A stretch of DNA of 64,000 nucleotides from Canna indica. Lineage: Eukaryota > Streptophyta > Magnoliopsida > Zingiberales > Cannaceae. Positions 10,078-22,900 of this stretch are shown here, in pieces. The DNA is taken from NCBI GenBank assembly GCA_034359265.1, contig CP136898.1, positions 51,201,501 to 51,265,500 of the forward strand. Direction: 5' to 3'. The stretch's first letter is position 1; every line of letters begins with the position of its first letter. The position numbers were made by a program, and so were the translations under genes. The notes under the pieces are model-generated. The model made no database searches. It was not told where the DNA came from and saw nothing but the letters and a program-made list of their open reading frames with translations.

Positions 10078-11190
10078 ACATACATTTGGAAGGATAGTTA
10101 GGGGGGTAATGTTATCGCCAAATCGGCTTTTAGGTTACTAAGAAGTCATAACCAGTGTGTCTTAGCAAATCCCTTTTCATGAAAACACATTTGAAAACTG
10201 AAAACAGCTCCCAAAGTCCACATCTTCTGTTGGAAATTACTGCATAAAAAATTGCCCACTAGATTTAGGTTACACCAAATTAGAATCAATACCCCAATTT
10301 CTTGTCTCCTTTGTAAGAACTCGATTGAATCCTATGAGCATCTCTTCTTCAGTTGTAAGTTTGCGGTTGATGTTTGGACCCTTCTCTCTGCTAAGACTGG
10401 CCTTTGCCTAAGGAATCATCCAAATTTTTTGTCGGGTGAATGGTTAAATCCTTCCCTTGGAACCCATCCTCACTTGATTTTTTTAACACCTTAATTGCCA
10501 ACACACGCTTCTTCTGACATGCTAGGAACCTTAAGCTGCACGAAGCTAGGCAGCTTGCCCCTTCTTATCTTATGAATAGAATTTCATGCTTCACTAATAG
10601 CTATTGGATAAGCAAAATCCTTGAGGGTACCAGTAAAATAAATCGTTCTTTGGTTAAATGGATTCCTCCAGCACCGAACTTACTTAAAATTAATTGTGAT
10701 GCGTCCCTTTTGAGTTGTGTAGGAGGATTGAGGATTATCGTTCGTGACTCTTTGGGAAGCTGCCTGGGTACGATTGGAATCAAGTTAATAGAAGAGAATG
10801 TGTTAATTTTGGAAGCATTAGCAGTTCGGGAAGCTCTTAAAATGGCGATGGAGGAAAACCTCCCGACTTTCACTGTGGAAACAGATTAAAAAATCTTGGT
10901 TTATGCAATCTGTAATGCTCGGAACCCTTCATGGGTTATAGGGAGCATTGTTCAAGGATATTCGCTGCCTGATCGAGTCCTGCCAATGCGTAGGATTTAC
11001 TTTTTGTTATAGAGAAGGAAACAAAGCTGTCCATTGGACAGCAAACAGGGCATGAGTGAAAGGTGATTTTGTAGTTTGGTCGTCTTTTCGTCATCCTAAA
11101 TTGGAGGATATTTTGATCGACAACTCTTTTGTTTCGGCTTCGGCTGAATTTTATCTTTAATATAGCATTTTTTACGGTAAAAAAAAAAAA
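10078..11190 (+). pseudogene. LINE zinc-binding and RNase H domains, 3' end
   Basis: After the restored insertion point the frame reads TYIWKDS, then a zinc-binding domain (LPTRFRLHQIRINTPISCLL, CKNSIESYEHLFFSC; about 10245-10365) and an RNase H domain of the plant LINE type (KWIPPAPNLLKINCDASLL at about 10650-10710, EALAVREALKMAMEENLP at about 10814-10865, VETD near 10875). Stops and frameshifts follow. The unit ends in an A-run at 11178-11190, taken as the LINE poly(A) tail. Confidence 0.8.
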
Positions 11191-11202
11191 CACTACTGCA
11201 GC

Positions 11203-11637
11203 TAGGGCTGTCCATGGTTCGGTTCGAACCGAACCGAACCGAATTTTTCGGTTCGGTTCGGTTTCAACCATGTGGGTTCGGTTCTTTGACCCGAACCGAA
11301 CCGAAATTTGAATTTCGGTTCGGATTCGGTTTTCGGAATTCGGGAACCGACCCGAACCGAAAACCGAATTAATTAAAAAAATATTTTTTTTTAATTTTTA
11401 ACAGAATTACTTAAATAGGTATTAAGTAATTATTTTGAATTTTGAATTTTTAATTAAAATAATTAAAATTTCGGTTTTCGGGTTGAAAACCGAACCGAAC
11501 CGAATAATTTCGGTTCGGGTTAAATCGGTTTAGGTATAGTTCGGTTCGGGTTCGGGTTGGAATTCGGGTATAAAAAAATTTCGGTTTGGGCTTGTTCGGT
11601 TCGCGCGGTTTGGTTCGAACCGAATGGACAGCCCTAG
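11203..11637. mobile_element. MITE with GGTTCGGTT-rich termini
   Basis: About 435 bp bounded by TAGGGCTGTCCA and its inverse TGGACAGCCCTA. The interior is a palindromic series of CGGTTCGGTT / AACCGAACCG motifs around an AT core. No coding capacity. Ends of this kind are widespread in plant MITEs; superfamily and target-site duplication were not resolved. Confidence 0.75.
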
Positions 11638-12488
11638 CCAGGAAGCCAGCCACATCAGCTGAGGGAGGAAGCTGGACCCTCACAGTAACCACCACACAAC
11701 GTCTAGCGAGATAACGGGCATGATCAACAGTGGCAGCCGAGTTCGGCAACATAACCCGGACTCAACGAGGTTCATGCGAGTCTTGGGAAGAGGGAACAAA
11801 GCTGGCCATGGCGGGAAGAGCAAGTGGAGAAGATGAAGAAGAGTTGGAAGACGACACCGAGTGAGAAGCCCGCGAAGGGGAGGCAGCACGAGCTGAGGTG
11901 TAGGCAGTACACCTTCGCCAATGATGGTTAGAACGAAAGCAAAGGAAACAACGCGGATGCACAGAGCAAGCGGAGGCACGGTGCCCAGATTTAAAGCAAG
12001 AAAAATATTTTCTAGAGGTACGAAGGTAAGCAATAAATGCAGAAGGATCGGAATGAGAAGATTCGCTAGGAAGACGCGGGGGAAGGCATGTGGCGGGAGG
12101 CAAGAAACAGACCGCGGAAAGGAATTGGAGGACTTGATACCCCAACGGACCACGTCGGCAAAAGAAGCACCTGAACTGATCCAAGCTCGAGAGGAGAGTT
12201 TGGGAGCGTCCACAATGACAACCCGACAGCCACGAGGAGACCAAGTAACAATGGACCAACCAGGGGAGGAGGGGGGGAAACAGGAGGGATGGAAGGAGTC
12301 AAAAGGGAGGAAGTGGAAGTAGCCACCAAAACCTTATGACTCGGAGCGGACGGGGAAGAGATCGGAATCCAGCCTTGGTGGGGAAGAGAAAGATGCAAAA
12401 GAGGCGGGTAGGACAGCAATGGACAATGGGGGATGGTTGACGGGAAGGGAGGCCATCTCCGCCACGAGATAGGAGGTTTTTCAAACAA
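11638..12488 (-). pseudogene. LINE ORF1 (nucleic-acid-binding) fragment
   Basis: On the minus strand, shifting frames give SFADVVRWGIKSSNSFPRS (about 12110-12165) and then a double zinc knuckle: a first with its leading Cys lost (YFSCFKSGHRASAC) and an intact second (CFLCFRSNHHWRRC, about 11910-11960). A TVDHARYLARRCVVVTVRV segment follows (about 11675-11735). This is the arrangement of plant L1 ORF1. It is opposed to the LINE ending at 11190 and so belongs to a different copy. Its 3' continuation is cut at the MITE. Confidence 0.65.
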
Positions 12489-13881
12489 ATTGTTACCTGC
12501 TGCTGTCTCTAACTCTCAATGCAGGAAAAGGCATGACTCAAGTCGATTGTCAACCAAAATATGATTAGACTCTCAACAAAAGAGTGACTCAACATGTCCA
12601 TATATAATAGCTCAAGGTACAAATAAATTCAACACTGAAGTTTCTATGATAAGTGACAACAAACAATTCCTACCACACATACAAAGAATTGGTGACAGTT
12701 TAATAAAGTCTTGCATAGAAACTTGAATTACTAGTTTCTTCTTTGCATGCCTTCCTCAATAATGACTTCTTTTCTTCCAAAACTATCAACTTAATTCTCA
12801 ATAAGATCTTTAATCTTCTCTTGTCATTCGAAGACATTGGAGCAGATACAAAAAATAATATTACGATCAATATTCATACCACCCATCTATGTCTTGACTT
12901 GTTTTCAGCTGATCATAAGCGCATCATTTACCGTATGAATTTAAACAAACATAAATAATAGTTTATGAATTCATCAAGTGATAAAATCACAATTAAAACC
13001 ATGCATTCCGTGTTTAAATATTAGATTAAGGAAGTCAAGGAATGAAATCTAACCTTGGACGTTGTCAATAATGTAGGATGAATATGATTTGGGCGAAGAG
13101 ATCCTAAAGTGAAATCTGGTCATCGGTCATCAGCCCAAAAATATTACCAGGCAGCAAGTGAGAAAAAAAACCTATCTGTCGAGCGAGCTTCCCGAAGTCT
13201 CTTTTCTTCATTGACTATATATGAGCGGGCCCCATAACATTATTAATCCAATATTAAATTTTATTATATCTTTTTTGGTTTTTATTTCGCTGTATGATAA
13301 ATAAATAAAAAATATGTTCATCATTAAGAAATTAATAAAATTGCTTTGTATGTTTAGAAATTGATATATATTTCTTTATTATTGTTAAAATTACTTATAA
13401 TAACTTCTGATCTTATAAGTAGCAATCTAAAATTTTACATATTTACTTAGATTGGATTGAATAATAAATAAAAAAGAATTAGATAGGATTTCATTATTAT
13501 CCTATGTGCACGTAATATATTATAAATTTCCTAATTTTCTAATCCTATTTTATTCTAATCCAAACACTAAACAAATAAGGATCAAAATTTATCTATTATC
13601 CTATCCTCTTTCATCCCTCAAAAGAATCATATGAAGCAATCATGCTCTTGAGCATCAAAAGAAATCAAGTTTATGGTACACTAGAATCAGATTAATTATG
13701 GAAGGTATCCGGTATTAACAACAAACCTGAATGTTGAGCCCATTACAAAATCCAGAAACAAAACTAGATGATGAAAATAATCCTAGCATTCCGCTTGATG
13801 TATCACACAAGTGCACGTTCTCGATGCACTGCAGAATTATTTCTGTTCTACTGAGAGTATCTTCATCACACAACCAAGATT
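12489..13881. other. Flank downstream of the S15a gene
   Basis: Unique-looking, moderately AT-rich DNA containing the presumed 3' UTR of the minus-strand ribosomal protein gene near 13880. No gene, repeat or RNA could be recognised; short open frames such as 12743-12958 look like chance. Confidence 0.4.
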
Positions 13882-13980
13882 TCAATGAAAATAACCAAGA
13901 ACTTGGCCGCCGACGTTCTGCTTCATAGCTTCCTCATGGTCCAACACACCATTAGGAGTTGAGATTACAACATATCCCCA
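13882..13980 (-). CDS. RPS15a: S15a exon 3 (C-terminal 32 residues and stop)
   Basis: Acceptor TTTTGCAG on the minus strand precedes TGGGGATATGTTG (WGYVV). The exon encodes the C-terminal S8 signature region and ends in TGA at 13882-13884. Confidence 0.93.
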   Translation of the reverse strand, partial: WGYVVISTPNGVLDHEEAMKQNVGGQVLGYFH

Positions 13981-16900
13981 CTGCAAAAGAATAAATGTTG
14001 CGTTAACCATTAAGGGTTTAGTAAAATAAGATACTTGAAATCTATTAGTAAAATAAGAACGAGCAGCTGTCACATTAGTAACTATAAAATTAAATACTAG
14101 AAATCTATTTCCCATTGCTAACTTAAAACCAAGTAAAAGGCATTAGCACAAACCCCACATTGGATTTCATTTGGTCAATAAATAATTAAAAGTTCAAAGT
14201 TCATAAAACTAGGAAAAATACGGACACTATTTCTTCTGTTCTAATACATTCAACATTGCTTTTGATATTTTGAAATATATTTCATTGTATATGATCACAG
14301 CTAATTCTATGCATTTATTCATACTTTTAACATAAATGATTACATCTACAATATAGTAATTTAGGAAGTTTAGGATGTAGTACGGCAGCATTCTCATGTT
14401 TTCTCTTTTTTTCTTTTTTTTAAAAAAGGTGGTTAACTATTTGTACGGCAGTTCTGAAAGAGCATGTGCCTTTTTGTTTTTATCATTTCTTTTTTTTGAA
14501 TTGTGTTTATTCTTTATTTTTTTGTTTTAACTATTTCCTTTTTTTATAAATTTTCAATTCTAATTTTATTTCTATATCAAAAAATTAATTTCAAACTTTT
14601 CTTTATCCTTAATTTTAGTAGTATTAATTATATATTTTAGTAAATATTTAACAATATTATTATCTTTTATTTTATTTTTTTTAACAAAGATATAAAGTTA
14701 CAATAGGTTACCATCTCTAGACAACCTACAACATATTATTGCTATTATTATCTTTTATTTACCAAATTAAAATTTGACTGTTTATAATTTGATTAATTTA
14801 TTGAATTTTTTTATTTAATGCAATTTATAATATTTTAAAATTTTAAATTTTCAAAACACCCTTCTTAAATTTGATTCAATTTTTGAACTTTTATTTTTTT
14901 TGTTTAGCTTTGCATAAAAAAATCAAAATTTTAAATATTTATGTTTTCTTAAATTTATCCTATTTCATAGTTTTTCATGAATAATTTTTTTAATTATATA
15001 TTTTCCAACAAAAATCTAAAACCTTCAATTAAACGAAATCATAAATTAATATACATTATAAAATTTCAAGTTCAATAATATATTATAGATCTACCTAAAT
15101 TATATTTGATTTTAATTTGATCAAATTTTAAAATTGATTCGGACTTCTATAAACTTTAGTTAGAAAAAATGCATGCTTTCGTCGTTCCAATTTTTCACAC
15201 CTTTTTAATAAAATATATTGTATAAATGTACACTTTTTTCATATTATATATTATATATCTTTTATTTTATTTTATTTACTTTCTTATTTTCTATATTATT
15301 ATTGTTGTTGTTGTTTACCGTCTATAACTTCTAATAAAAATTTTACTTACATTTTACTTTGTTGGGATTAGTTCATAGTAACTTTTGATACATATTTATT
15401 ATCAACTTTTAAAATTATGGTTAAAATTTTATATTTTTCAATTTTTATCAAGTATATATATACATTTTATGAAAAATTAAATACTTCAATTTATACTAAT
15501 ATTTTTTAATTATATTATTAATTAATATTTAAAATTTCATTAAAAATTTAATATCATAACTAAAATTTTCATTAAAATTTTTTTCTAAATTATCCATTTT
15601 ATAAGAAAAATTTTAAATCTCGAACGAATATAACTGATCTAAATAAATAATTTTATATAATAGGTAGATTATATATATATATAATAATATTTCACGCCAT
15701 GCTAGGAAGTGTTGTCTAGTCGAATAACTCACTGGAGCCTTCATTGGCCCGACCTTTTCTTTTTGGGCAATTTGTCGAAAATCTCTAAGAAATGTAAGAA
15801 TCATAAAAAAACTCCAAGAAATATGAAATCTGCCGAAAACCGCCAACACAAAAACTCGAACAAAATCCCATCTCAAACACCGAACATAATAAATCCTCTC
15901 AAATTTACAGGTTACTCTACACTAATGACTTGAAGGCGAAAAAGATGAAAGAATTCTATCTCGGAACGTAGACCCATTTGACTCACAAGCACTCTCCCTC
16001 ACACGTCATGCATTCTCACTCTCTGAAATCACCAATTCCAAAAAGACGTGAGCGTGACAATGACGCGTGTGTCATATTTATCGACGATAAGTTTCATCTT
16101 TTTGTATAAAGCCACTCAAATATAATAAATCTAAAATAACCCCTAAAATGTCAAAAAAATCAACAATAATTAAATTTATAAAATAGGAAAAATGTGGATA
16201 TGACATTTATTTCTCTATTATCTACTAAATATGAAGAAACTATTACTTTTATATTAATTAGATATCGAAGTTTTTCATTAAATTTTTCATTTAGTTTGTA
16301 CCTTTATCTTTCACTTTCATTTAAGATATTAAAGTGATAGTAATAATATAATCGTGTGATACATAGGAAGTTGGACTCTTAATTTTTTTTAAAGAAAATA
16401 TAATTTAATTATTTAACCTTTATCAAAATTATAATTTTCTTAAGCTATGATTCTTTTAATTGATCAATTATATTATTTTTAATGTCTATGATTAATGTTA
16501 TTTATTTTTATTAATTGTTGTTTATTATTATATTAAAAAATTGTAGATGCTTTTATTAAGCATTTCACTTTTTTTTTATTGAGTATATTAACTTTATTAA
16601 TATTGTTCAATTTAATTTTGATTATTATATACGACTAATCTTTATTTTTTTTATGTATTAATAAACAATTTTATATTTATATCATATTATTTAATTATAT
16701 TTTAACCATTATATGCTTTAATACATAATCAAATTCATAATTTTTAATTATTTAATTATTATATAAAAATTATGTCAAAAAATGCAAAAAAAATTCTTAT
16801 TGATATTGTATTTTCTTAAACGCTCATTAGTTTTTACTAGCAAGTAAGTTATTTTGAGTATTTTCATTTATTGCTATTTTCTATTTTTTTTATTTTTTAA

Positions 16901-19900
16901 TATTGGAAATTTTTCAACATCATTTAAGTTTAATTGTAAAGTTAGTCTGTATAGATATTTAATTGTACTAATGAATTATCTTATTTTCATATATTAATGT
17001 TTGATTAAGATATTTTTTGTTTGATTAAGATGTATTTATTTTATACGTTATAAAATAAAATCAATATTATTATAATTATTAAATTAAATTCATTAATAAA
17101 ATATTTTAATCCCACTGCGGAGCGTGGGGATTTTTCTTGTGTAATATTAAGAGTGTAAAAGGAAACCAATATCCACGAAGTGCAATGTAAATGCTGGGGA
17201 GGTTATGGTGGTTATTACTTCATTTATGAATAAATATACTAAAAGAAACTAATGGCTGGGGAGTAAAAAGTACACGAGCCACCAAGATATAAGTCTGGAA
17301 GAAAGAGGTGCTAACTAATATAAAGTGTAGAATTGAAGATTGGGCGGGATAAGGGATCACTCAACTATTTAGGAACCAAAAGCAGGAGCTTGTGTATTCA
17401 AATACTACCTGAGTCGCACATTATTCAAATGATATATATCCCAATTAAGTAAAATCATTTCTATGTTGCACTTGGGCCAGTCTAGTTAAAACCACTTGCT
17501 TCAAATGAAAGGGGAAGAATATAAAGTGTATATTGTCCTAATAGCTTAAGTTTTTTAACAAGTAATTACCCAATCAAATTTAACAAGAAACTGAACTAGT
17601 GTGTAACACCATAAAACTTAAGGAGAGGGTGATCAGATGAAGTCTGAGATTAAAAAAGTGAGTGTAAACTAGATAATTCAATCAAAACTCCTCATATATT
17701 GAGAAAAGAACTATTAAAAACCATATCCTAGCATATAATTTTTTTGATGATTTAGAAAATGCATATAAACATAATGACTCTAGCAACTATGAGGTCACCC
17801 AGGATAATTCAGTCTTGGTTATTTTAAACTCCACATGGGTGCACTCAGAAAACATATTCAAGAGGAAGTTCACTACTAGAAAAATGAGCATCAGCAACGG
17901 CTGGTGCCGTTGCTGGGCCGTTGCTGAAGAGCATCAGCAACGGCCGAGCCGTTGCAATAGAGCCGTGACAGAAAGTCGCGTTGCTGATGACTTAGCGACG
18001 GCTCAGCAACGGCCGCTCGGGCCGTCGCTAAAAATATTATCAGCAACGGCCGCTCGGCCGTCGCAACGCCGTTGCTGATAACATTAATAACAACGACTTT
18101 CGATACCGTGGCCTGCGCCGGCACCAGCGATGCACCAGCGACTTTCGATACCGCCTGGTGCTTCTCCGCCCCGGCCGAGTTCTCCACCTCGAAGTCCTTC
18201 CCGATGAACCCGTCGCCAACGTCCACTCGCAACGCCTCCGATATGGTCTTGTAGTTTCCGCTCCCATCTTGCGCCGACGGAGACGATCAGCTCGCGATGG
18301 CGGAAGGGGACGAGTAGCGTCCAGGCGAGGAGATCAGCAGTGCCGTGGTTGAGGACAGTGGCGGTGGCGCGGAAGGCGTACGGCTGGTCCGCCGGGTTGG
18401 AAGTGAATGGATGGATCTTCTCCCGTTGCTCAAGAACGTAGGAGAGGTAGACGTCGTTGCAAAAGGTATCCGGTGAAGGCGCGGGAGCCGGCGCCGGTAC
18501 CGGTACCGCTGCCCCAGACGGCGGCCGGGTTCTCTACGATCGGGAAGTGCTGGCGGAAAGCAAGAACACAACTAGAACAAGAAAAACCGTTGGGTGGATT
18601 AGGGCGAGAGGAAGAAGAAATATATAGAAGGAAAGAAGTAGGGAAGGGGAAGCGCGTTGGGGTCGTCGGCGGGAAGGGGCCGGCCGGCGAAGCATACCTG
18701 AACAAGTCGGCAGCAGCGGGAGGAGGAAGAGGCGTCGTCGTCGTCGGCGTCGGCGTCGGCAGCAGCGGCAGCGGCGGCGAGAGGCGAGAGCAGAAGCGGC
18801 GGCGGCAACAGCGGGAGGAAGAAGGGTCGGGCGCGACTGCGTGCCCTATATAAACTTATCAGCAACGGCTCACTCGCCCGTTAGAAAGCCGTTGCTAATA
18901 CGTTATCATCAGCAACGGCTAACTTGTCCGTTAGAAAGCCGTTGCTGATAATTAACATCATCTGCAACGGCTCAGTCGCCCGTTAGAAAGCCGTTGCAGA
19001 TACCTCATATCTGCAACGGCTCGAGCGGCCGTATGAATGCCGTTGCTGATAATTAACATCATCAGCAACGGCTCACTCGCCCGTTAGAAAGCCGTTGCAG
19101 ATACCTCATATCTGCAACGGCTCGAGCGGCCGTATGAATGCCGTTGCAAATAGCAACGGCTTGAGCGGCCGTTGCTGATAGCCGTTGCTGAAGACCATAT
19201 TTCTAGTAGTGGTTGTTGATAAAAGCATATTCAAGAGGATATTCAGCAATTGCCAGAAAGAGAAAAAGCAACTAATTCCTGAAACACCCAAAATACGAAA
19301 TTGATGAAGAAGTGAAAATGTTGTTGCTTTTGTGTGGGGAAAAAAGCTCATCAAATTTATATTTTTACAATTTCCTTTTTCCAATTTTCAATTCCCTTCC
19401 ATACTGTTCCTTTATTGTTATTTTCCAGTGCCTACAAGTAGCTGCATTGTTTTCACATTTCTTTCACACCAGACATGTGGAGGAATAATACTCCAATCTC
19501 ATCAAACTAACAAGCCAGATCATACATTTTTTAACAACCTCAAATCTAGTGGGGCAAACTATGCAATATTTGTTAAATAACAAATGCAATTTCTACAGGC
19601 TGGCAATTTCTACAGTTCAACATCATTAAAAAGATTCCATAATTTAAACTTTAAAGGCTGATAAATGAGAAAAAAATCAGAAAAAAAAAACAAGAAATCG
19701 GAAAAGAAGATGAGAAAAAAAAAACAAGAGGAAGAAACAAGATGAGAATGTGCAGGGCCTGTTTGGTTAACGAAACCGAGCTCGTTTTCGTGGTTTTGGT
19801 TTCAGCAAAACCAAACCAATTTACGAAACCGTGTTTGGTTCTATGTTTTCGCGAAACCGAATCAAAACCGAGCCGAAAACCGGTTTCTGCGAAACCAACT

Positions 19901-22900
19901 TTTCTTAAGGAAAGTGAAAACAAGCTTCACCTGTTTTCGTCGGTTTCAAATCACACGGTTTCAAAAAAATGAAACCGCGGTGGCAAACTTGTAATAAAAC
20001 AAAAATCTTGGTTTCAACACAAAACCCGATTTTTGCAGAGAGGCGATCGATTCGGCGAGTCTTCTCCAAGGCTTCCGTGAGCGAGGCGACAAGTGCGACG
20101 ACTCCGCGAGACTTCTCCAAGCTTCTACAGGTTACTTCCTCCTCCTTCCCTTCTCCTTCTTCCCTTCTCCTTCTTCTTCTTGGTCAGATCTGTCCTGATG
20201 CCTCTTTTTCTTCTTCTCTCGGCTAGATCTGGCCCAACCTTCCTCTTCTTCTTCTCGGCCGGATCTGGCCCGACCCTTCTTCTCTCGACCAGATCTGGCT
20301 CGACCTTCTTCTTCTCAGCCAGATCTAGCATAAGAATGGTCGAAGTATGGGATTCATTCCTATTGGCAGTGATCTTGTTGATGACATTGAGGTTGCTACT
20401 GTCTCACATCTTCTTTGTATGAGATTCATTCCCTTTTTTTGGTCAAGTTCTCATCTTCTTTGTATGGGATTCGAGGCTTTGGTATTTTTGGAGAGATTGG
20501 GAGGCAGGGAAAAGGTTGGTATTCCTGATCGATGGGTGTATCTTGATTTGGTTTCTTTACTTTTCTCGGTAATACTAATCTTTTTCTTTCCAGCATCTGT
20601 TGAATGAATTCTCTTGAAGTTACTCCTCTGATATCGGTGATTTGGACTTGATCTGTATACCAAAGATCGGTGCTTTGCTCGCCCCAATAGTTCTTAGTTG
20701 TTTCTTCTTACATTTTATTTTTTTGCCCATGCAGCCTATGATTTTACTTTGCTAGTTGAATCAAAGAGTCATTACTGCTGATATGCACAGGGGAGTGGCT
20801 TCCCACTGAATCTTTTAAACTCCCATTCAGGTTATACTTGTAAGGAGATACATCCTTGATATGATCATTATACTTCTAGCTAGTCTGTCGAAATCTTGAT
20901 ATGAATAACACCTTTCTGTATGTTGATAAGTGGGAGATCTTGTAGATTGTGATGCAAATAGTAATAGTAATAAAAAGATGAATGGAATTACATCCCTAGT
21001 TATTATCCGTATTATTGTATTCATCATAGTCTTGTGAATTTAATTTTCAGATGTATCCTGAGATTGCTATTTGTAATTGGACCAACCGTTGACAATGAGC
21101 AGTCTGATTCATAAGGTTTATCTATTAGAATCAGCTAGTCTGAAGTTAGAGTTATTTGTTATACATTACACAAGAGTCTATGACTAGAAGTGCTGTTAAA
21201 TTCTTCAACTTTTCATGATATAGTAACCTTTGTTGCATTTCTTCTTGCTTTAAAATGAAATTGAGTTAAGATAAACCTAATCTTTACTTCCATGGGTTCA
21301 TTGCCATTATATATTTTCCACTTAGAGTTGCATAACCTAGTCAAATTACCTCCAATTATAAACTATCAGCAATATGAGGGGAGAAAAGTACATACATCTT
21401 TTTCTGTATTAATTATTTTTCTGTATTAACAAATAACCTAGTCAAATGATTGATGACATACTTCTTTTGGCTGTATTAATTATTTTTCTGTACTTGGCAT
21501 ATTTTCAGCCTGGTTAGATACTTTCCCCCATAACATTTTCTAGTCTAGCATGATATTTACTAACATAGCACCTTCGGTTTGTAAATATAAGAGCTTCGTT
21601 AATAAAATTTCAGTCTGGATTGTGATGCTATTTGGTAATTTCCAAACTATCACAGTGATAATGGTAGCTTGAACAACCTTTCTAACTAGTAAAATTTGTC
21701 ATTATAATTTCAGTGGATCTTTCTATAAGATATGGCTGGCCATCGGAAACCTCGAGAAAAGATTGAAACTTGGCCCACTAATATCACCGAAGAATTTTTA
21801 CTCATTTTGCAAGGATATTTTGCAGCACATGGTACCACAAACTTTAAGCCCTCCATTTGGGAAGAAATGTGAAATTAACTTTGGGAGGGAAAAGTGTAGA
21901 CAGAAGAAAAATCGTATTCATCGGCTGTATCGAAATTTCAAGGAATTAATTAACCATACCGGCGTCACGTGGAATCCAAATACCAACAAAATCGAGGCTG
22001 ATGAAACAGTGTGGAATAGTGTTTCGGTATGAGTTAATTTATATTGAATTGGTTTATATATTTTGCACATATTTCTCATTTAGATATTTTTAATGCATTT
22101 TCTTTGTATACACAGAAATAAGGGATAGCGTACAAAATGTGGAAAAAGGGACCACCTAAACATTACCACTTGATGGATATGATATTTGAAAATCAATCTG
22201 TTAATGGTATGTTAGCAAGATCCTCTACGCTACAACCCTTGACTTCTGATGACGAACGAGCGTTGGAGGATGATTTCATAGGAAATGGTGGGCATAGCAA
22301 AAGAACAATAGATATTGAGGATGAGTCAGATGAGGAGACTTTATCATCTAAGCAACCTGTTCCAAGTGCGACTCATTCATCTCGAACCAAGAAAAGAGGT
22401 AAATCAAGAGAGTGCCGATCTTATTTTTGCAAAAGGGTTTGATCAAATGACTAGTGCACTAAATTCATTTGCTGCAAGTTATCTATGAATGCAACAACAA
22501 GTAGCTCATGCAGTGATCCACATACAATTCCTAATTGCATTGCACGGTTAGATACCATTCCCAATTTATCCGATGAAGTTTATTTCAAGGCAACAATGGT
22601 TCTTAAGGATGATGTTGGAGCTCGAGCTATTTTTATGTCAATGCCAAAGGACCGCATGAAATATTAGGTTCAAAATCTTGATAAATTAGTTTAGATGTTA
22701 TTCCACTCTTGTAATTTTCATAATATTACACTGTTTTAATTTTCATAAACTTATGTTGGACATGTAAAATTATTAATTTTAGATGTTATTGCACTCTTGG
22801 AACTTTTCACTCTTGTAACTTTCAATCTCTAATTAGTAATTTGATATGTTATTGGAACTTGTAAAATTAGTATTGCACTATTGTAATTTTCATAATATTG

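Larger units (their letters stand above)
2527..11190 (+). mobile_element. L1-type LINE, split by an LTR element
   Basis: A 5'-truncated non-LTR retrotransposon on the plus strand in two blocks, 2527-3606 and 10078-11190, separated by the LTR element at 3607-10077. The break can be closed exactly: the left block ends in codons for EDT and the right block resumes with YIWKDS once one copy of the 5-bp duplication ACATA is removed. The left block holds the reverse transcriptase from the catalytic FADD box onward; the right block holds the zinc-binding domain and an RNase H domain, and ends in an A-run at about 11178-11190. Several stops and frameshifts show it is dead. Confidence 0.85.
17871..19211. 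mobile_element. Non-autonomous CACTA (En/Spm) element with captured gene chimera
   Basis: A 1,341-bp element inside S15a intron 2 with terminal inverted repeats CACTACTAGAAA and the inverse TTTCTAGTAGTG, flanked by GTT duplications. Sub-terminal regions (17886-18085 and 18858-19195) are packed with CAGCAACGGC / GCCGTTGCTG repeats in both orientations, the expected transposase-binding arrays. There is no TNP1/TNP2. The GC-rich core (about 18090-18850) carries host-gene pieces, described separately. Confidence 0.92.

Noticed and set aside
11203..11637. MITE as a possible miRNA precursor because of its long foldback
   Set aside because: The foldback is made of simple repeated CGGTTCGGTT units with terminal repeats of a transposon; no distinct mature-arm candidate.
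12743..12958. 71-codon open frame downstream of S15a
   Set aside because: No motif, AT-rich codons and no supporting context.
13882..14115. A 77-codon single-exon gene starting at 14115
   Set aside because: Residues before WGYVV are translated intron; the splice acceptor at 13981-13982 and the upstream exons show it is the last S15a exon.
15613..15933. Overlapping short frames on both strands near 15613-15933
   Set aside because: No domain, no second exon and no conserved signal; treated as intron sequence.
18407..18865. Several GC-rich open frames in the CACTA core
   Set aside because: Low-complexity Gly/Arg or Pro/Ser-rich frames on both strands from triplet repeats; only the COBL/PME stretch has recognisable motifs.
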